Positions 35,748 through 48,292 of a stretch of 64,000 nt of DNA are shown here, in pieces. The notes below the pieces were generated by a model. That model was not told the origin of the DNA. It made no database searches and saw only the letters and a program-made list of their open reading frames with translations. Origin of the DNA: Zhongshania sp. (GTDB lineage Bacteria > Pseudomonadota > Gammaproteobacteria > Pseudomonadales > Spongiibacteraceae); NCBI GenBank assembly GCA_018066965.1, contig JAGPVP010000026.1:1-64000 (forward strand), given 5' to 3'. The stretch's first letter is position 1. Each line of letters starts with the position of its first letter. Both the position numbers and the translations under genes were made by a program.

Positions 35748-36458
35748 ATGCAAAATTATCAAACTGAAATACCCGCAGGCGGCCACTGGTCAATCGAGCT
35801 GCGGCGTGGCACCCAAATAACATTGCGCGACCTAGATGGCAACGGTAATGCCGGCATGCTGTTCTATAACCCGCGTAACTTATTAGAGCGCTACAACGCG
35901 CCAGACACGCTCAAGTGTCAGCACACCTTTAAGCTCACGAAAGGCCATTGCTTGTACTCCGACATGGGGCGCATTTTTGCCTCGGTTATTGCCGACGACA
36001 GCGGTTGGCACGACACCGTGTGCGGCAATATCCATGCAAGCCAGGTCGCAGATCACTGGGGTGCGCGTGACTACCAGAATGATCGTAATGACTGGCACCA
36101 AAATGGTTGCGATGCCTTTTTAACTGAATTGGCAAAGTACGGCCTAGGCGCGGCAGACATGGCCGCCAACATTAATTGGTTTAGCAAAGTAACGACCGAT
36201 GCCGACGGGAATATGACGCTGGCGTCCAATGCCAGTGCGGCAGGTAATAGCGTTAGCCTGCGTTTAGAAATGGATACCTTGGTCTTAATTCACGCCTGCC
36301 CTCATCCCCTGCGAAAGGCTGAAGACTACCCGCGCCATCGCATTGGTGTTGAGCTGAGTGTGGCGGCGCCAATGACAGACGACGATGTGTGCTTGAATCA
36401 CTGCGACGAGAATCGTCGCGGTTTTAAAAATAACGCGCTGTACTACTTAGGCTGCTGA
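35748..36458 (+). CDS. DUF1989 'urea carboxylase-associated' protein, carboxyguanidine deiminase subunit
   Basis: The 236-residue member of the two DUF1989 proteins that accompany this carboxylase (the longer 'urea carboxylase-associated protein'). It contains [24 protein letters not shown] and a C-terminal HACPHPLRK segment with Cys/His typical of the family. In Pseudomonas syringae the equivalent pair (CgdA/CgdB) forms a heteromeric carboxyguanidine deiminase that makes allophanate from carboxyguanidine. Which of CgdA or CgdB this is I cannot tell from sequence alone. It starts two bases after the ATPase stop. Confidence 0.88.
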   Translation: MQNYQTEIPAGGHWSIELRRGTQITLRDLDGNGNAGMLFYNPRNLLERYNAPDTLKCQHTFKLTKGHCLYSDMGRIFASVIADDSGWHDTVCGNIHASQVADHWGARDYQNDRNDWHQNGCDAFLTELAKYGLGAADMAANINWFSKVTTDADGNMTLASNASAAGNSVSLRLEMDTLVLIHACPHPLRKAEDYPRHRIGVELSVAAPMTDDDVCLNHCDENRRGFKNNALYYLGC

Positions 36459-36472
36459 GGGAGAGCTGCATT

Positions 36473-37114
36473 ATGATTAAAGAAAGTAATTTGCCATTAG
36501 ATACTGCGGTGTTTCGTGAAGTGGTTTGGGCGGGGGATTACTACCTTGGTAAAGTCACTGCAGGGCAAACATTCCGGATTCTTGATTTAGAAGGTAATCA
36601 AGCCGCCGATACTTTGTTCTACTGTGTTGACGACCCGAGCGAGCGCTACAGCGCCACCGACACCATTCGTGAGCAGCACAATGTGTATTTGACTGCCGGC
36701 TCGGTACTTCGCAGTAATCAGAATCGCGCCATGTTAGAGATTGTCGCAGACACCTGCGGTCGCCATGACACCTTGGGTGGTGCTTGCGCGACCGAGAGTA
36801 ATACCGTGCGCTACGATTTAGAAAAACGTTGCATGCATGCCTGTCGTGATAGCTGGATGTTAGCAATAGCCGAAAAGCCTGAATACGGCCTAAGTAAGCG
36901 CGATATTACCCACAATATTAATTTCTTTATGAATGTGCCGGTCACCGAAGATGGCGGCCTAAGTTTTGCTGACGGTATTTCTGCTGCAGGAAAATATGTG
37001 GAATTAAAGGCCTTGGTAGATGTGTATGTTTTAATCTCCAACTGCCCGCAATTAAACAACCCCTGCAATGCCTACAACCCAACGCCAATTGAATACCTCG
37101 TTTGGAATGCTTAA
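36473..37114 (+). CDS. DUF1989 protein, second carboxyguanidine deiminase subunit
   Basis: The 213-residue shorter DUF1989 paralogue. Conserved features: [21 protein letters not shown], the Cys-rich centre [14 protein letters not shown] and the C-terminal [10 protein letters not shown], whose Cys residues probably hold a metal or act in catalysis. It pairs with the preceding protein to hydrolyse carboxyguanidine to allophanate and ammonium. GGGAG precedes the ATG region. It is followed by a 100-base gap before the carboxylase gene. Confidence 0.88.
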   Translation: MIKESNLPLDTAVFREVVWAGDYYLGKVTAGQTFRILDLEGNQAADTLFYCVDDPSERYSATDTIREQHNVYLTAGSVLRSNQNRAMLEIVADTCGRHDTLGGACATESNTVRYDLEKRCMHACRDSWMLAIAEKPEYGLSKRDITHNINFFMNVPVTEDGGLSFADGISAAGKYVELKALVDVYVLISNCPQLNNPCNAYNPTPIEYLVWNA

Positions 37115-37214
37115 GCACCACGTCAGACGCCCGACATCCGACGTCTGACTTGTTATAAACCATCTTCAGTGGACGGCCACTGTCGTATGACATAACGGGA
37201 CGGCCCGTTACCGG

Positions 37215-40200
37215 ATGACTATGTTCCAGAAAGTATTGATTGCCAATCGCGGCGCCATCGCCACGCGGATTATTCGCACCCTTAAACAGTTTAATATTAC
37301 CGCCGTCTCTGTCTACGCCGAAGCCGACGCTCGCAGCTTACATGTGCGCAATGCTGACGAAGCTTATAGCTTAGGCGACGGCGGTGCTGCGGATACCTAT
37401 CTTAATATTGAGAAAATTCTCGATATTGCCAAGCACTGCGGTGCAGAGGCAATCCACCCCGGCTACGGTTTTCTCAGTGAAAATGCGGATTTTGTCCGGC
37501 AGTGCGAAGCAGACGGTATTGCCTTTATCGGGCCTACCGCGCAGAACATGCTGGACTTTGGTTTAAAGCATAAAGCCCGTGAAATTGCTGAATCTGTTGG
37601 TGTGCCACTGCCGCCGGGAACAGGTCTGTTAAGTGACTTAGAAAGCGCCGTGGGCCATGCGACAACTATTGGTTATCCGGTGATGCTAAAGAGCACCGCC
37701 GGCGGTGGTGGTATTGGTATGCAGGTCTGTCACAACGAAGATGATCTGCGCAGCGGTTTTGATAAAGTTAAAAAATTAGGTGGCAATAATTTTTCAAACG
37801 ACGGCGTATTTTTAGAGAAATTTATCGCCCGCGCTCGGCATATTGAGGTGCAGGTGTTTGGCGATGGCTACGGCCAAGTGGTTGCAATCGGTGAACGTGA
37901 TTGCTCTGCTCAGCGTCGTAATCAAAAGGTAGTGGAGGAGTGCCCCGCACCAAACCTACCCGATTCGGTTCGCCACTTACTGTATACCCAGTCTGAGGAT
38001 TTATTAGCGGCGGTGAATTATCGCAACGCCGGTACTGTTGAATTTATATACGACCAAGACAGTCGCGAGTTTTACTTTTTGGAGGTGAATACCCGCCTGC
38101 AAGTTGAGCACGGTGTAACCGAGGCGGTGTGGGGTGTAGATCTTGTTGCATGGATGTTAATGCTTGCCAGCGGCGATTTACCCGAGTTGTCAGAGCTACG
38201 CAAAAAGCTAGTTCCCAAGGGACATGCGGTGCAGGTGCGGGTGTATGCTGAAGATCCTTACCGGCAGTTTCAACCTTGCGCGGGTTTGCTCAGCAAAGTG
38301 TCATTTCCGCAGGCCGAGGGTTTGCGCATAGATCACTGGTTAGACAGCGGCATTGAAGTATCGCCGTATTTTGACCCCATGTTGGCGAAGGTGATTTTCC
38401 ATGCGCCAGAGCGTACAGCGGCGCTTAAAGGCGTGGCGGCAGCACTGGAAGAAACCGAGCTATATGGCATTGTGAGTAACCGCGATTATTTGCGCGCCTT
38501 GCTCAATGACCCGCTATTAAAAGAAGGCTTGATCACCACTCGCTACCTTAATGATTTTACCTGGGAGCCGCGCCGCATAGATGTGTTGCAGGCAGGCACC
38601 CAAACTACGATACAAGACTATCCCGGCCGAAGCGGCTATTGGGATGTGGGTGTGCCGCCCTCAGGCCCTTTCGATAATTACTCTTTCCGCTTGGTGAATC
38701 GCCTGCTGGGTAATGATGATGACGCGGCGGGTTTGGAAATAACGCTACAAGGCCCGAGCCTGCAATTCAGTGAGGCGACCGATGTGGTGATCGGCGGCGC
38801 AGAGATACCGGCAACACTGCTGGGTGGCTCCGCTGGGCAAGACGGTAAAACGCTCTCGCCTTGGCAGGTCATTCATATTGAAGCGGGTCAGACCTTGCAG
38901 CTCGGTCGAATCAGTGCCGGCGCCAGAGCGTATTTGGCGGTGGCGGGTGGCGTTCAATGTCCGGAATATTTAGGTTCGCGCTCGACCTTCACGCTGGGTC
39001 AATTTGGCGGTCATAGTGGTCGTGCTTTGCGGGTCGGCGATGTCTTGGGGCTCAACGACGCCGTTGCCGCGCCGCAAAATCTACCTGATCAGCTAAAGCC
39101 AGAAATTGGTCACGAGTGGAATCTGCGGGTGATTTACGGTCCGCATGGCGCGCCAGACTTTTTCACCGATCTAGACATCGAGGTGTTTTTTGCCGCTAGC
39201 TGGGAAGTACATTACAACTCCAGCCGTACCGGTGTGCGTTTAATCGGCCCCAAGCCGACATGGGCGCGTGACAGCGGTGGCGAAGCCGGAATGCATCCAT
39301 CAAACATCCATGACAATGCCTACGCTTTTGGTACGGTGGATTTTACCGGCGACATGCCGGTGATTCTTGGCCCCGACGGGCCATCTTTGGGCGGCTTTGT
39401 TTGCCCAGCAACTGTAATTACCGCCGACCTTTGGAAGTTGGGGCAGTTACGTGCCGGAGATAAGCTGCGCTTTGTGGCGGTGACGGTGGGTGATGCGGTA
39501 GAAGCGGAACGCGCACAGCGGGCGAGTATTCAAAATCTGACAGTAGACGTGCCTGCAGTGGCGGTCTTAAGTGAATTGCCATCACCGATTGTTCAGCGCC
39601 TGAGCGCCGGCGAGGTGGGCGATGACGTGGTATATCGCGTTGCGGGTGATCATTTTTTATTAGTGGAGTACGGCCCGCAGGAATTGGATATTCGCCTGCG
39701 TTTTAGAGCCCACGCCTTAATGCAGTATTTGCAGCAAAACCAGGTGGTCGGTGTGCGTGAAATGACGCCGGGTATTCGCTCTTTGCAATTGCATTATGAT
39801 TCTCAAACTATATCGTTGGCAGATTTACTTGCGGTATTAGCAGAGGCGGAGAAGCATCTGTCTACCCAGCTGGAGCAGCTGAATGTGCCGTCGCGCACGG
39901 TGTATTTACCGCTAAGTTGGGACGACGAAGCCTGTCGCCAAGCCATTTTAAAATACCAGCAATCGGTGCGGGAAAATGCGCCTTGGTGTCCAAGTAATCT
40001 TGAATTTATTCGTCGTATCAACGGTCTTGAAAGTATCGAAGATGTGAAAGACATTGTGTTCGATGCCTCCTATTTGGTGATGGGCTTGGGCGATGTGTAT
40101 TTGGGCGCGCCGGTGGCTACACCGGTTGATCCGCGTCATCGCTTGGTGACCACAAAATACAATCCGGCGCGAACGTGGACGGCGGAAAACTCGGTGGGCA

Positions 40201-40835
40201 TTGGCGGTTCCTATCTCTGTGTGTATGGCATGGAAGGGCCGGGCGGCTATCAATTTATTGGTAGAACCCTGCAAATGTGGAACCGCTACCGCCGCACTAA
40301 GGAGTTTACCGAGCCGTATTTGCTGCGCTTCTTTGATCAGATTCGTTTCTACGAAGTCAGTCAGGACGAGCTACTGCAAATTCGTGATGATTTTCCCTTG
40401 GGTAAATACTCCTTGCGAATTGAAGAGGGCGAATTTTCGCTGGCGGATTACCAGCAAATGCTGGCTGATAATTCTTCAGAAATTGCTACTCACACGGAGA
40501 AGCGCGAGCAAGCCTTCGCCGAAGAACTGGCGCGCTGGCATGCCGATGGCCAGTTCCATTATGAAGCCCCCGAGATTGATGACGCCGCCGATGTGGTGAG
40601 CTTGCAAGAGGGTGAGATTCCCGTGGATAGCTCGGTGGCAGGGAGCGTGTGGCAATTGCTCGTTAAAGAGGGTGATGTGGTAGAGGTCGGACAGCCGCTG
40701 CTCTTGTTGGAGTCCATGAAAATGGAAATTGCTGTTTTTGCGCCACAAGCGGGACGGGTTAAAAAACAATTATTACGTGAGGGCGCACGGGTAAGTGCTG
40801 GCCAGTCGGTGCTTATTCTGGAGGACTTAGTATGA
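37215..40835 (+). CDS. Guanidine carboxylase (urea carboxylase family), biotin-dependent
   Basis: A 1206-residue single-chain biotin carboxylase plus carboxyltransferase. The biotin carboxylase domain covers about residues 1-450 (IANRGAIATRI; Gly-rich ATP loop GGGGIGMQV; EVNTRLQVEHGVTE), then a KipA/AHS2 domain (about 455-760; QTTIQDYPGRSGYWD), a KipI/AHS1 domain (about 775-1000) and a biotinyl domain with ESMKMEI (biotin Lys1169). It carboxylates guanidine to carboxyguanidine with ATP and bicarbonate. Homologues are often named urea carboxylase; the guanidine-I riboswitch and the DUF1989 pair favour guanidine. No good ribosome site is seen before ATG 37215. Confidence 0.9.
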   Translation: MTMFQKVLIANRGAIATRIIRTLKQFNITAVSVYAEADARSLHVRNADEAYSLGDGGAADTYLNIEKILDIAKHCGAEAIHPGYGFLSENADFVRQCEADGIAFIGPTAQNMLDFGLKHKAREIAESVGVPLPPGTGLLSDLESAVGHATTIGYPVMLKSTAGGGGIGMQVCHNEDDLRSGFDKVKKLGGNNFSNDGVFLEKFIARARHIEVQVFGDGYGQVVAIGERDCSAQRRNQKVVEECPAPNLPDSVRHLLYTQSEDLLAAVNYRNAGTVEFIYDQDSREFYFLEVNTRLQVEHGVTEAVWGVDLVAWMLMLASGDLPELSELRKKLVPKGHAVQVRVYAEDPYRQFQPCAGLLSKVSFPQAEGLRIDHWLDSGIEVSPYFDPMLAKVIFHAPERTAALKGVAAALEETELYGIVSNRDYLRALLNDPLLKEGLITTRYLNDFTWEPRRIDVLQAGTQTTIQDYPGRSGYWDVGVPPSGPFDNYSFRLVNRLLGNDDDAAGLEITLQGPSLQFSEATDVVIGGAEIPATLLGGSAGQDGKTLSPWQVIHIEAGQTLQLGRISAGARAYLAVAGGVQCPEYLGSRSTFTLGQFGGHSGRALRVGDVLGLNDAVAAPQNLPDQLKPEIGHEWNLRVIYGPHGAPDFFTDLDIEVFFAASWEVHYNSSRTGVRLIGPKPTWARDSGGEAGMHPSNIHDNAYAFGTVDFTGDMPVILGPDGPSLGGFVCPATVITADLWKLGQLRAGDKLRFVAVTVGDAVEAERAQRASIQNLTVDVPAVAVLSELPSPIVQRLSAGEVGDDVVYRVAGDHFLLVEYGPQELDIRLRFRAHALMQYLQQNQVVGVREMTPGIRSLQLHYDSQTISLADLLAVLAEAEKHLSTQLEQLNVPSRTVYLPLSWDDEACRQAILKYQQSVRENAPWCPSNLEFIRRINGLESIEDVKDIVFDASYLVMGLGDVYLGAPVATPVDPRHRLVTTKYNPARTWTAENSVGIGGSYLCVYGMEGPGGYQFIGRTLQMWNRYRRTKEFTEPYLLRFFDQIRFYEVSQDELLQIRDDFPLGKYSLRIEEGEFSLADYQQMLADNSSEIATHTEKREQAFAEELARWHADGQFHYEAPEIDDAADVVSLQEGEIPVDSSVAGSVWQLLVKEGDVVEVGQPLLLLESMKMEIAVFAPQAGRVKKQLLREGARVSAGQSVLILEDLV

Positions 40836-42631
40836 ACCTTTCATTGACTGAATTGCGTGGGGCTTACGCCGAGAATAAAGTGACGCCGCGCGAAGTGATG
40901 GCGATTGTTGCTGAGCGTTGTGAACAATATCGAGGCCATAATATTTGGATTCATCAACTTACGGCGGCGGAGTTAGAGCCCTATTTACAGCGCTTGGAAT
41001 CTAGCTCGGCCGATGCCTTGCCCCTATACGGTATTCCGTTCGCCATAAAAGATAATATTGATTTGGCTGGCGTAGCAACAACGGCGGCCTGCGAAGCCTT
41101 TACTTATACGCCAGAGTGTTCTGCCTTTGTGGTGCAGCGTTTAATTGATGCGGGCGCCATTCCGGTTGGTAAAACCAATCTTGATCAATTTGCGACGGGC
41201 TTGGTTGGCACGCGCTCACCGTGGGGAGCGTGTAAAAGCAGTTTTGACCCCAGCATGATTAGCGGCGGTTCCAGTGCGGGCTCGGCAGTGTCGGTGGCAT
41301 TGGGTCTGGCGAGCTTTTCACTGGGTACTGATACCGCAGGTTCTGGCCGCGTACCGGCCTGCTTTAATAATTTAGTCGGCGTGAAACCGAGCATCGGACT
41401 GCTGTCTGCCGGCGGCATGCTACCGGCTTGTCGATCCTTGGATTGCATCACTATCTTTGCCCTGCAATGCGACGACGCTAACGCGATCTTGACCATCGCC
41501 GAGGGCGAAGATGCAAGCGATGCCTATAGCCGCAGCAATCCGTTTGCGAACAGCGCGCGGCACTATGGTCAGTGGCAGGGGCCATTGCGAATGGGTGTAT
41601 TGCCTGTAGAGCAATTATCTTTCTTTGGTCATGAGGACTATGCGCAGTGCTATCAAGATTCCTTAGCCGCGATTTCAACTAGTGGTGTTGAGTTAGTGGA
41701 GGTGGACTTTGCGCCCTTCATTGAAGCTGCACGTTTATTGTATGAAGGTCCGTGGGTGGCTGAGCGATACATCGCAACGTCGCCGCTTATTCAAAAGCGG
41801 CCAGAGGCATTACTGGATGTTACCCGTACTATCATTTCGGCGGGCGACAAAGGTTCTGCTGTCGATGCTTTTACAGCGCAGTATCGATTAAAAGCGCTAC
41901 GCAAAGCGGCAGCAGAAGTATTGGGAAGTGTTGATTGTTTGCTAAGCCCTACAGCGGGCCGACCGTACGCCATAGACGAAGTGAATAACGATCCGATTAC
42001 CTTGAATAGTAATTTGGGCTACTACACCAACTATATGAACCTATTCGATTTGGCTGGGGTGGCGGTGCCAACGGGGTTTACAGAAAGCGGTTTTCCTTTT
42101 GGCCTAACCTTGGTTGGCGAAGCCTTCACTGATCGACGTTTGCTGTCGGTGGCGAATTACCTACAGCAACTTTTTCAATTACCACTGGGCAAGGATCAAT
42201 CTGCTTATCAAGCATTGAGCACCGCGCCGATTAAAAATCAGCAGCGTATTGCTGTTGCGGTGTGCGGTGCGCACTTGCAGGGGCAACCCTTGAACTGGCA
42301 GCTCACAGAGCGCGGCGGCTATTTGCTGTCTAAAACCCAATCCTCAGCAGATTATAAACTCTACGCCCTAGCGGGTGGCCCGCCGTTTAGACCGGGTATG
42401 GTCATTGCGCCAGAGGGGGAAGGTTGCGCTATAGAACTTGAGGTGTGGTCGGTGCCTGCAAGTGAATTCGGTAGCTTTGTTGCCGGTATCCCCGCGCCCT
42501 TAGGGATTGGTAAAGTCAATCTGCAAGATGGCAGTCAGGTCAGTGGGTTTATCTGCGAAGCATCGGGCTTGGCCTGTGCTGAAGACATTAGTCATTTTGG
42601 CGGGTGGCGGGGGTACCTTGGCAATAAATAA
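40832..42631 (+). CDS. atzF: Allophanate hydrolase
   Basis: A 599-residue amidase-signature enzyme. The catalytic Lys is in IPFAIKDNI, the Ser-rich loop is GGSSAGSA, and the cis-Ser is in TDTAGSGR. The extra C-terminal domain (about 470-599) is the one that removes the second CO2 in allophanate hydrolases, so the enzyme converts allophanate to two CO2 and two ammonium. It starts inside the carboxylase stop (ATGA, 40832). It is the last gene of the guanidine operon. Confidence 0.93.
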   Translation: MNLSLTELRGAYAENKVTPREVMAIVAERCEQYRGHNIWIHQLTAAELEPYLQRLESSSADALPLYGIPFAIKDNIDLAGVATTAACEAFTYTPECSAFVVQRLIDAGAIPVGKTNLDQFATGLVGTRSPWGACKSSFDPSMISGGSSAGSAVSVALGLASFSLGTDTAGSGRVPACFNNLVGVKPSIGLLSAGGMLPACRSLDCITIFALQCDDANAILTIAEGEDASDAYSRSNPFANSARHYGQWQGPLRMGVLPVEQLSFFGHEDYAQCYQDSLAAISTSGVELVEVDFAPFIEAARLLYEGPWVAERYIATSPLIQKRPEALLDVTRTIISAGDKGSAVDAFTAQYRLKALRKAAAEVLGSVDCLLSPTAGRPYAIDEVNNDPITLNSNLGYYTNYMNLFDLAGVAVPTGFTESGFPFGLTLVGEAFTDRRLLSVANYLQQLFQLPLGKDQSAYQALSTAPIKNQQRIAVAVCGAHLQGQPLNWQLTERGGYLLSKTQSSADYKLYALAGGPPFRPGMVIAPEGEGCAIELEVWSVPASEFGSFVAGIPAPLGIGKVNLQDGSQVSGFICEASGLACAEDISHFGGWRGYLGNK

Positions 42632-42845
42632 TTATTGTAGGCCGTATTAAGCGGCGGGAGAGAGCGTCCGTACTGTTAATACGGTCTGTATTAATGACTA
42701 GTAAATTAATGCTGTTAAGCCTCACTTCATGCCGCAAATATGTCGTACTCTAGGTTACAGTTCGCTTATGCAGATTAAAATGGTGTAGTATTTCGTGCCT
42801 ATATTAATTATCTAAAGCACGCTAATAACACGATGGGAAAATTAT

Positions 42846-43880
42846 ATGGATGGCTTGGCTTCGAAATTTGCATATGTGAATGGCACTCGGCTGCATTACT
42901 TTGAACAGGGTACGGGGCCACTAGTATTGCTGGTTCATGGATTTCCTGAAATTAGTTATTCATGGCGGCACCAGTTGCCGGCATTGGCGAAGGCAGGTTA
43001 TCGAGTTGTAGCCTATGACCAGCGTGGATATGGCCTGTCGTCTAAATATGCAAATCCCGATGCGTATCGCATTCACCAATTGGTGGATGACGCTGTTGGT
43101 TTGGTGCAAGCACTTGGTGAAGAGTCGGCGATAATCGTTGGCCACGATTGGGGGGCTGCTGTTGCATGGAGCGCAGCTTGGCTTAGACCCGATATCTTTC
43201 CTGCGGTCGCTTCGCTGTCTGTGCCATTCGGCGGTAGAGGTATTATCCCGTTGCCGGGAAGCCCCTTTGGGGAGTTAGAGCCAGATCCTCTACACGAAGC
43301 CCTTGCTGGTCCCGGACAAGATTTCTATCAAACTCATTTTGGCAAGCTTGACGGCGCGATAACTGAAATGGAAGCTGATGTTCGGGGGTGGTTGCGCGGT
43401 GCGGTGCTGAGCTTGTCCGGTGATGGGCTAGGTCCGACGGGGATGGATTTTGCGGCCATGGACCCTCTGGATCTTATTCGTGGCAGCGCGCTATGTATTG
43501 CACATGGGGCGCAGATGAAAGATCGTTTTTTTGACGTCCCGTCGTTACCAAGTTGGTTTGATGAGAAGGACTTAGATGCCTATACCAATGCCTTTGTGAG
43601 CAGCGGTTTTGCGGGACCGTTGATGTATTACAAAAACTTGAATGCGAGCTGGGATGATTTAGCGTCTATGGGCGATAGCCCACTGCAGGTGCCAGCCACC
43701 CTGATTCTAGGTGATTTAGATATTTGTTATGGTTGGGGGCAAGAAGCCATAGCTCGCGCGTCTGAAAGGATTCCTAATTACCGTGGCACTCATGTTCTTG
43801 CAGGTTGTGGCCATTGGACTCAGCAGGAGCGTCCAGAGGATGTGAATCGATTATTGATCGAATTTTTTCATTCGCTGTAA
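42846..43880 (+). CDS. Epoxide hydrolase-type alpha/beta hydrolase
   Basis: A 344-residue alpha/beta hydrolase. Oxyanion HGFPEISYSW, nucleophile Asp in GHDWGAAVAW, and catalytic His in GCGHWTQQERPEDVN. The Asp nucleophile and GHW-Q-E-P-VN ending match soluble epoxide hydrolases, which open epoxides to diols through an ester intermediate. The cap region is a typical insertion. It stands alone, 214 bases after the guanidine operon. The natural substrate could be an epoxide made by the P450 or another oxygenase (inference). Confidence 0.88.
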   Translation: MDGLASKFAYVNGTRLHYFEQGTGPLVLLVHGFPEISYSWRHQLPALAKAGYRVVAYDQRGYGLSSKYANPDAYRIHQLVDDAVGLVQALGEESAIIVGHDWGAAVAWSAAWLRPDIFPAVASLSVPFGGRGIIPLPGSPFGELEPDPLHEALAGPGQDFYQTHFGKLDGAITEMEADVRGWLRGAVLSLSGDGLGPTGMDFAAMDPLDLIRGSALCIAHGAQMKDRFFDVPSLPSWFDEKDLDAYTNAFVSSGFAGPLMYYKNLNASWDDLASMGDSPLQVPATLILGDLDICYGWGQEAIARASERIPNYRGTHVLAGCGHWTQQERPEDVNRLLIEFFHSL

Positions 43881-43961
43881 AAATCGAACAGCTTCTTTTC
43901 AGTAAAGCATGCCGAGTATTAAATAGCCCTTAGTGCTCGGCATGTAGTTCGACGTAGTGGA

Positions 43962-44363
43962 TCAATCTTCTTTCTGATCAAGCGGCCAATGGCCATTTTC
44001 CTTAAGTACGCTGCGTAGAGTAAGTAGGGCATTATTCATAGCCGGGAAGCCTGCATAAACGCCAATTTGGAAAATAGCTTCAGCGAGTTCTTTTGGCGTG
44101 CAGCCTACGTTCAATGCTGCGTGAATATGCAATTTTAGCTCATCCTGCTTACCCATTGCACTGAGTGCGGCAATGGCCACTAACTGACGTGTGCTGCGGG
44201 GGAGTACGTTTCTCGCGTACATGTCACCTACCACAAAGCGGGACATTTCCTTGGCCAGTTCCTTGTCAAAACTCAGCCACAATTCATAGGGCTTTTCGTC
44301 GTTGTAGCCGCCGAAAAGTGCCGCAGCAGTGTCTTTTATTTTTTGGTTTTTTTCTTCAGGCAT
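43962..44363 (-). CDS. Carboxymuconolactone decarboxylase-family protein
   Basis: A 133-residue helical protein of the CMD/AhpD-like superfamily (PcaC-type), with AIAALSAMGKQDELKLHIHAALNVGCTPKEL (in parts: LKLHIHAALNVGCTPKELAE) and IYVAGF-like GVYAGFPAMNNAL. It lacks the AhpD-type CxxC, so a peroxidase role is unlikely. Family members include 4-carboxymuconolactone decarboxylase, but many are of unknown activity. Transcribed opposite to the hydrolase before it and the katG after it. Confidence 0.85.
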   Translation of the reverse strand: MPEEKNQKIKDTAAALFGGYNDEKPYELWLSFDKELAKEMSRFVVGDMYARNVLPRSTRQLVAIAALSAMGKQDELKLHIHAALNVGCTPKELAEAIFQIGVYAGFPAMNNALLTLRSVLKENGHWPLDQKED

Positions 44364-44488
44364 GGCGCCGTTCCTTTTATATCTACTTTCTGATGATCCA
44401 ATATTAACCGCAGAGCATAGTAATTACGGTACTTGCTGCAGGCTTAGACCTTGGGGCTGGCTTAGTGCCGCATTGCTTGTGCCCATGA

Positions 44489-46810
<2,322 letters not shown>

Positions 46811-46827
46811 AATACAAAGTTGATGAT

Positions 46828-46853
46828 AGCCCCAGCATGCTGGGGCTTTTTTT
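46828..46853 (+). terminator. Intrinsic terminator of katG
   Basis: The 20-bp perfect palindrome AGCCCCAGCA/TGCTGGGGCT (46828-46847) is followed by a T run through 46853. It may also serve the convergent SDR gene. Confidence 0.9.
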
Positions 46854-46878
46854 GGAATTGTTTAAAGGAGTAACGAGC

Positions 46879-47793
46879 TTATTGATTTTGTAAAAATATT
46901 TGTGCTTTTAATAAAAACTTCTCAGATTGTTTGAACCCAGTATCTAATGTTGTTTGTTGCGACGTGTCGCAGATCTGCTCCCAGTGCTCGACGACCGCTT
47001 CCGGCGTTTGCTTGTCAGGTGCAAGGTAGATACCTTCGGTTTCAAAAATTGCGCTACTGGCATATCCGCCAGCACCGGCGCATAAAATGTGTCTGCTTGG
47101 CGCGTCGTCATGGCAAAGAACTAATGCGCCAGCGGTAACGGCTTCAGGAACCAGCATGGCTAGTACCTCCGCTGGCATAAGATCTTCGGTCATACGCGTT
47201 GCGGCGGTAGGCGCCAGCGCATTTACACGGACATTATTTTTTGCTCCCTCAATCCCCAAGGTGTTCATTAGACCGACTACAGCCATTTTGGCCGCACCAT
47301 AATTGCTCTGGCCAAAATTTCCGTATAAACCGCTGGAGGAGGTGGTCATTACAATGCGGCCATATTGTTGTTCTTTCATAATGTCCCACACCGATTTACT
47401 GCAATTTACTGAGCCCATGAGATGAACATCCATGACGAGATTAAAGTCGTCTAAGGACATTTTAGAGAATGTTTTATCGCGGAGTATGCCGGCATTGTTT
47501 ATTAGAATATCGACTCTGCCCCATTTTTGAATGGTTTTCTGCACCATGTCTTCGACTTCGTTAAAGATAGCGACGTCGGCACCGTGAGAAATTGCTTCGC
47601 CGCCCATGGCCTCAATTTCGGCGACAACAGCTTGCGCCGCTGCTGAGGAGGCACCGCTACCATCTCGGTTGCCGCCTAGGTCATTGATGACGACTTTTGC
47701 GCCGCGAGCGGCTAGGGCCAGTGCGTGGCTACGTCCTAGGCCATTTCCTGCGCCAGTGATAATGGCAACTTTCCCATCAAAACGAATGCTCAT
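46879..47793 (-). CDS. Short-chain dehydrogenase (HSD17B4/MFE-2-like)
   Basis: A 304-residue SDR of the MFE-2 type: TGAGNGLGRSHALALA, the long NDLGGNRDGSG insert after strand 2, NNAGILRDKTF and YGAAK. These signs match hydroxyacyl-CoA dehydrogenase domains of peroxisomal MFE-2 and bacterial relatives used in steroid side-chain or fatty-acid beta-oxidation. ATG 47793 with GAGGAAAG before it is preferred to TTG 47796. A beta-oxidation or steroid role is an inference from family similarity. Confidence 0.9.
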   Translation of the reverse strand: MSIRFDGKVAIITGAGNGLGRSHALALAARGAKVVINDLGGNRDGSGASSAAAQAVVAEIEAMGGEAISHGADVAIFNEVEDMVQKTIQKWGRVDILINNAGILRDKTFSKMSLDDFNLVMDVHLMGSVNCSKSVWDIMKEQQYGRIVMTTSSSGLYGNFGQSNYGAAKMAVVGLMNTLGIEGAKNNVRVNALAPTAATRMTEDLMPAEVLAMLVPEAVTAGALVLCHDDAPSRHILCAGAGGYASSAIFETEGIYLAPDKQTPEAVVEHWEQICDTSQQTTLDTGFKQSEKFLLKAQIFLQNQ

Positions 47794-47933
47794 CAAACTT
47801 TCCTCAATAATGTTATTTTAAGACTGGACCTATTCTAGGCTGTGATGACGTATAAATCGAGATACGTATTTTATGCTGGGATTCCGGTATTGTTAATCTA
47901 TAGATTATTTTTGGAAACACAGGAGTAATACGA

Positions 47934-48131
47934 ATGAATGTCTTAGAGTCTATTTCCGAAAGCTGTCCCTACTGTGGCGAATCGATTGAATTACTCGTGG
48001 ATGCTTCAGCAGGCGATGATGAATATGTAGAGGATTGTGAGGTTTGCTGTCGCCCTATGACTGTCGCGCTCTCTTTCAATGAAGAGCAGGGTGTGAGTAT
48101 TCGAATTTACGCTGAGAACGACGCATTTTAA
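47934..48131 (+). CDS. CPXCG-motif cysteine-rich protein
   Basis: A 65-residue protein of the 'CPXCG' family (pfam14255): SCPYCGESIELLVD and a second pair DCEVCCRPMTV, followed by an acidic region and the strand VSIRIYAEND. The paired Cys probably bind zinc. It is a small conserved gammaproteobacterial protein of unknown function, often transcribed alone. GGAG lies before the ATG. Confidence 0.9.
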   Translation: MNVLESISESCPYCGESIELLVDASAGDDEYVEDCEVCCRPMTVALSFNEEQGVSIRIYAENDAF

Positions 48132-48292
48132 GTTTAGCAGATACTCGCAACGCTACTTCTTGTCGTTCAGCACATTTCCCGCTTTAGCGTGTAGTCACGC
48201 CTTTGTCATAGATATTCAGTTAAATAAAAATTGCGGTGCCGCTTGGGTTTGACTTTTAGGTGGTGTATCTGGTGATTAGCTCAGGTCTATAA

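Noticed and set aside
37215-40835. Annotation as urea carboxylase
   Set aside because: The guanidine-I riboswitch and the DUF1989 carboxyguanidine deiminase pair in the same operon make guanidine the more likely substrate; urea activity remains possible.
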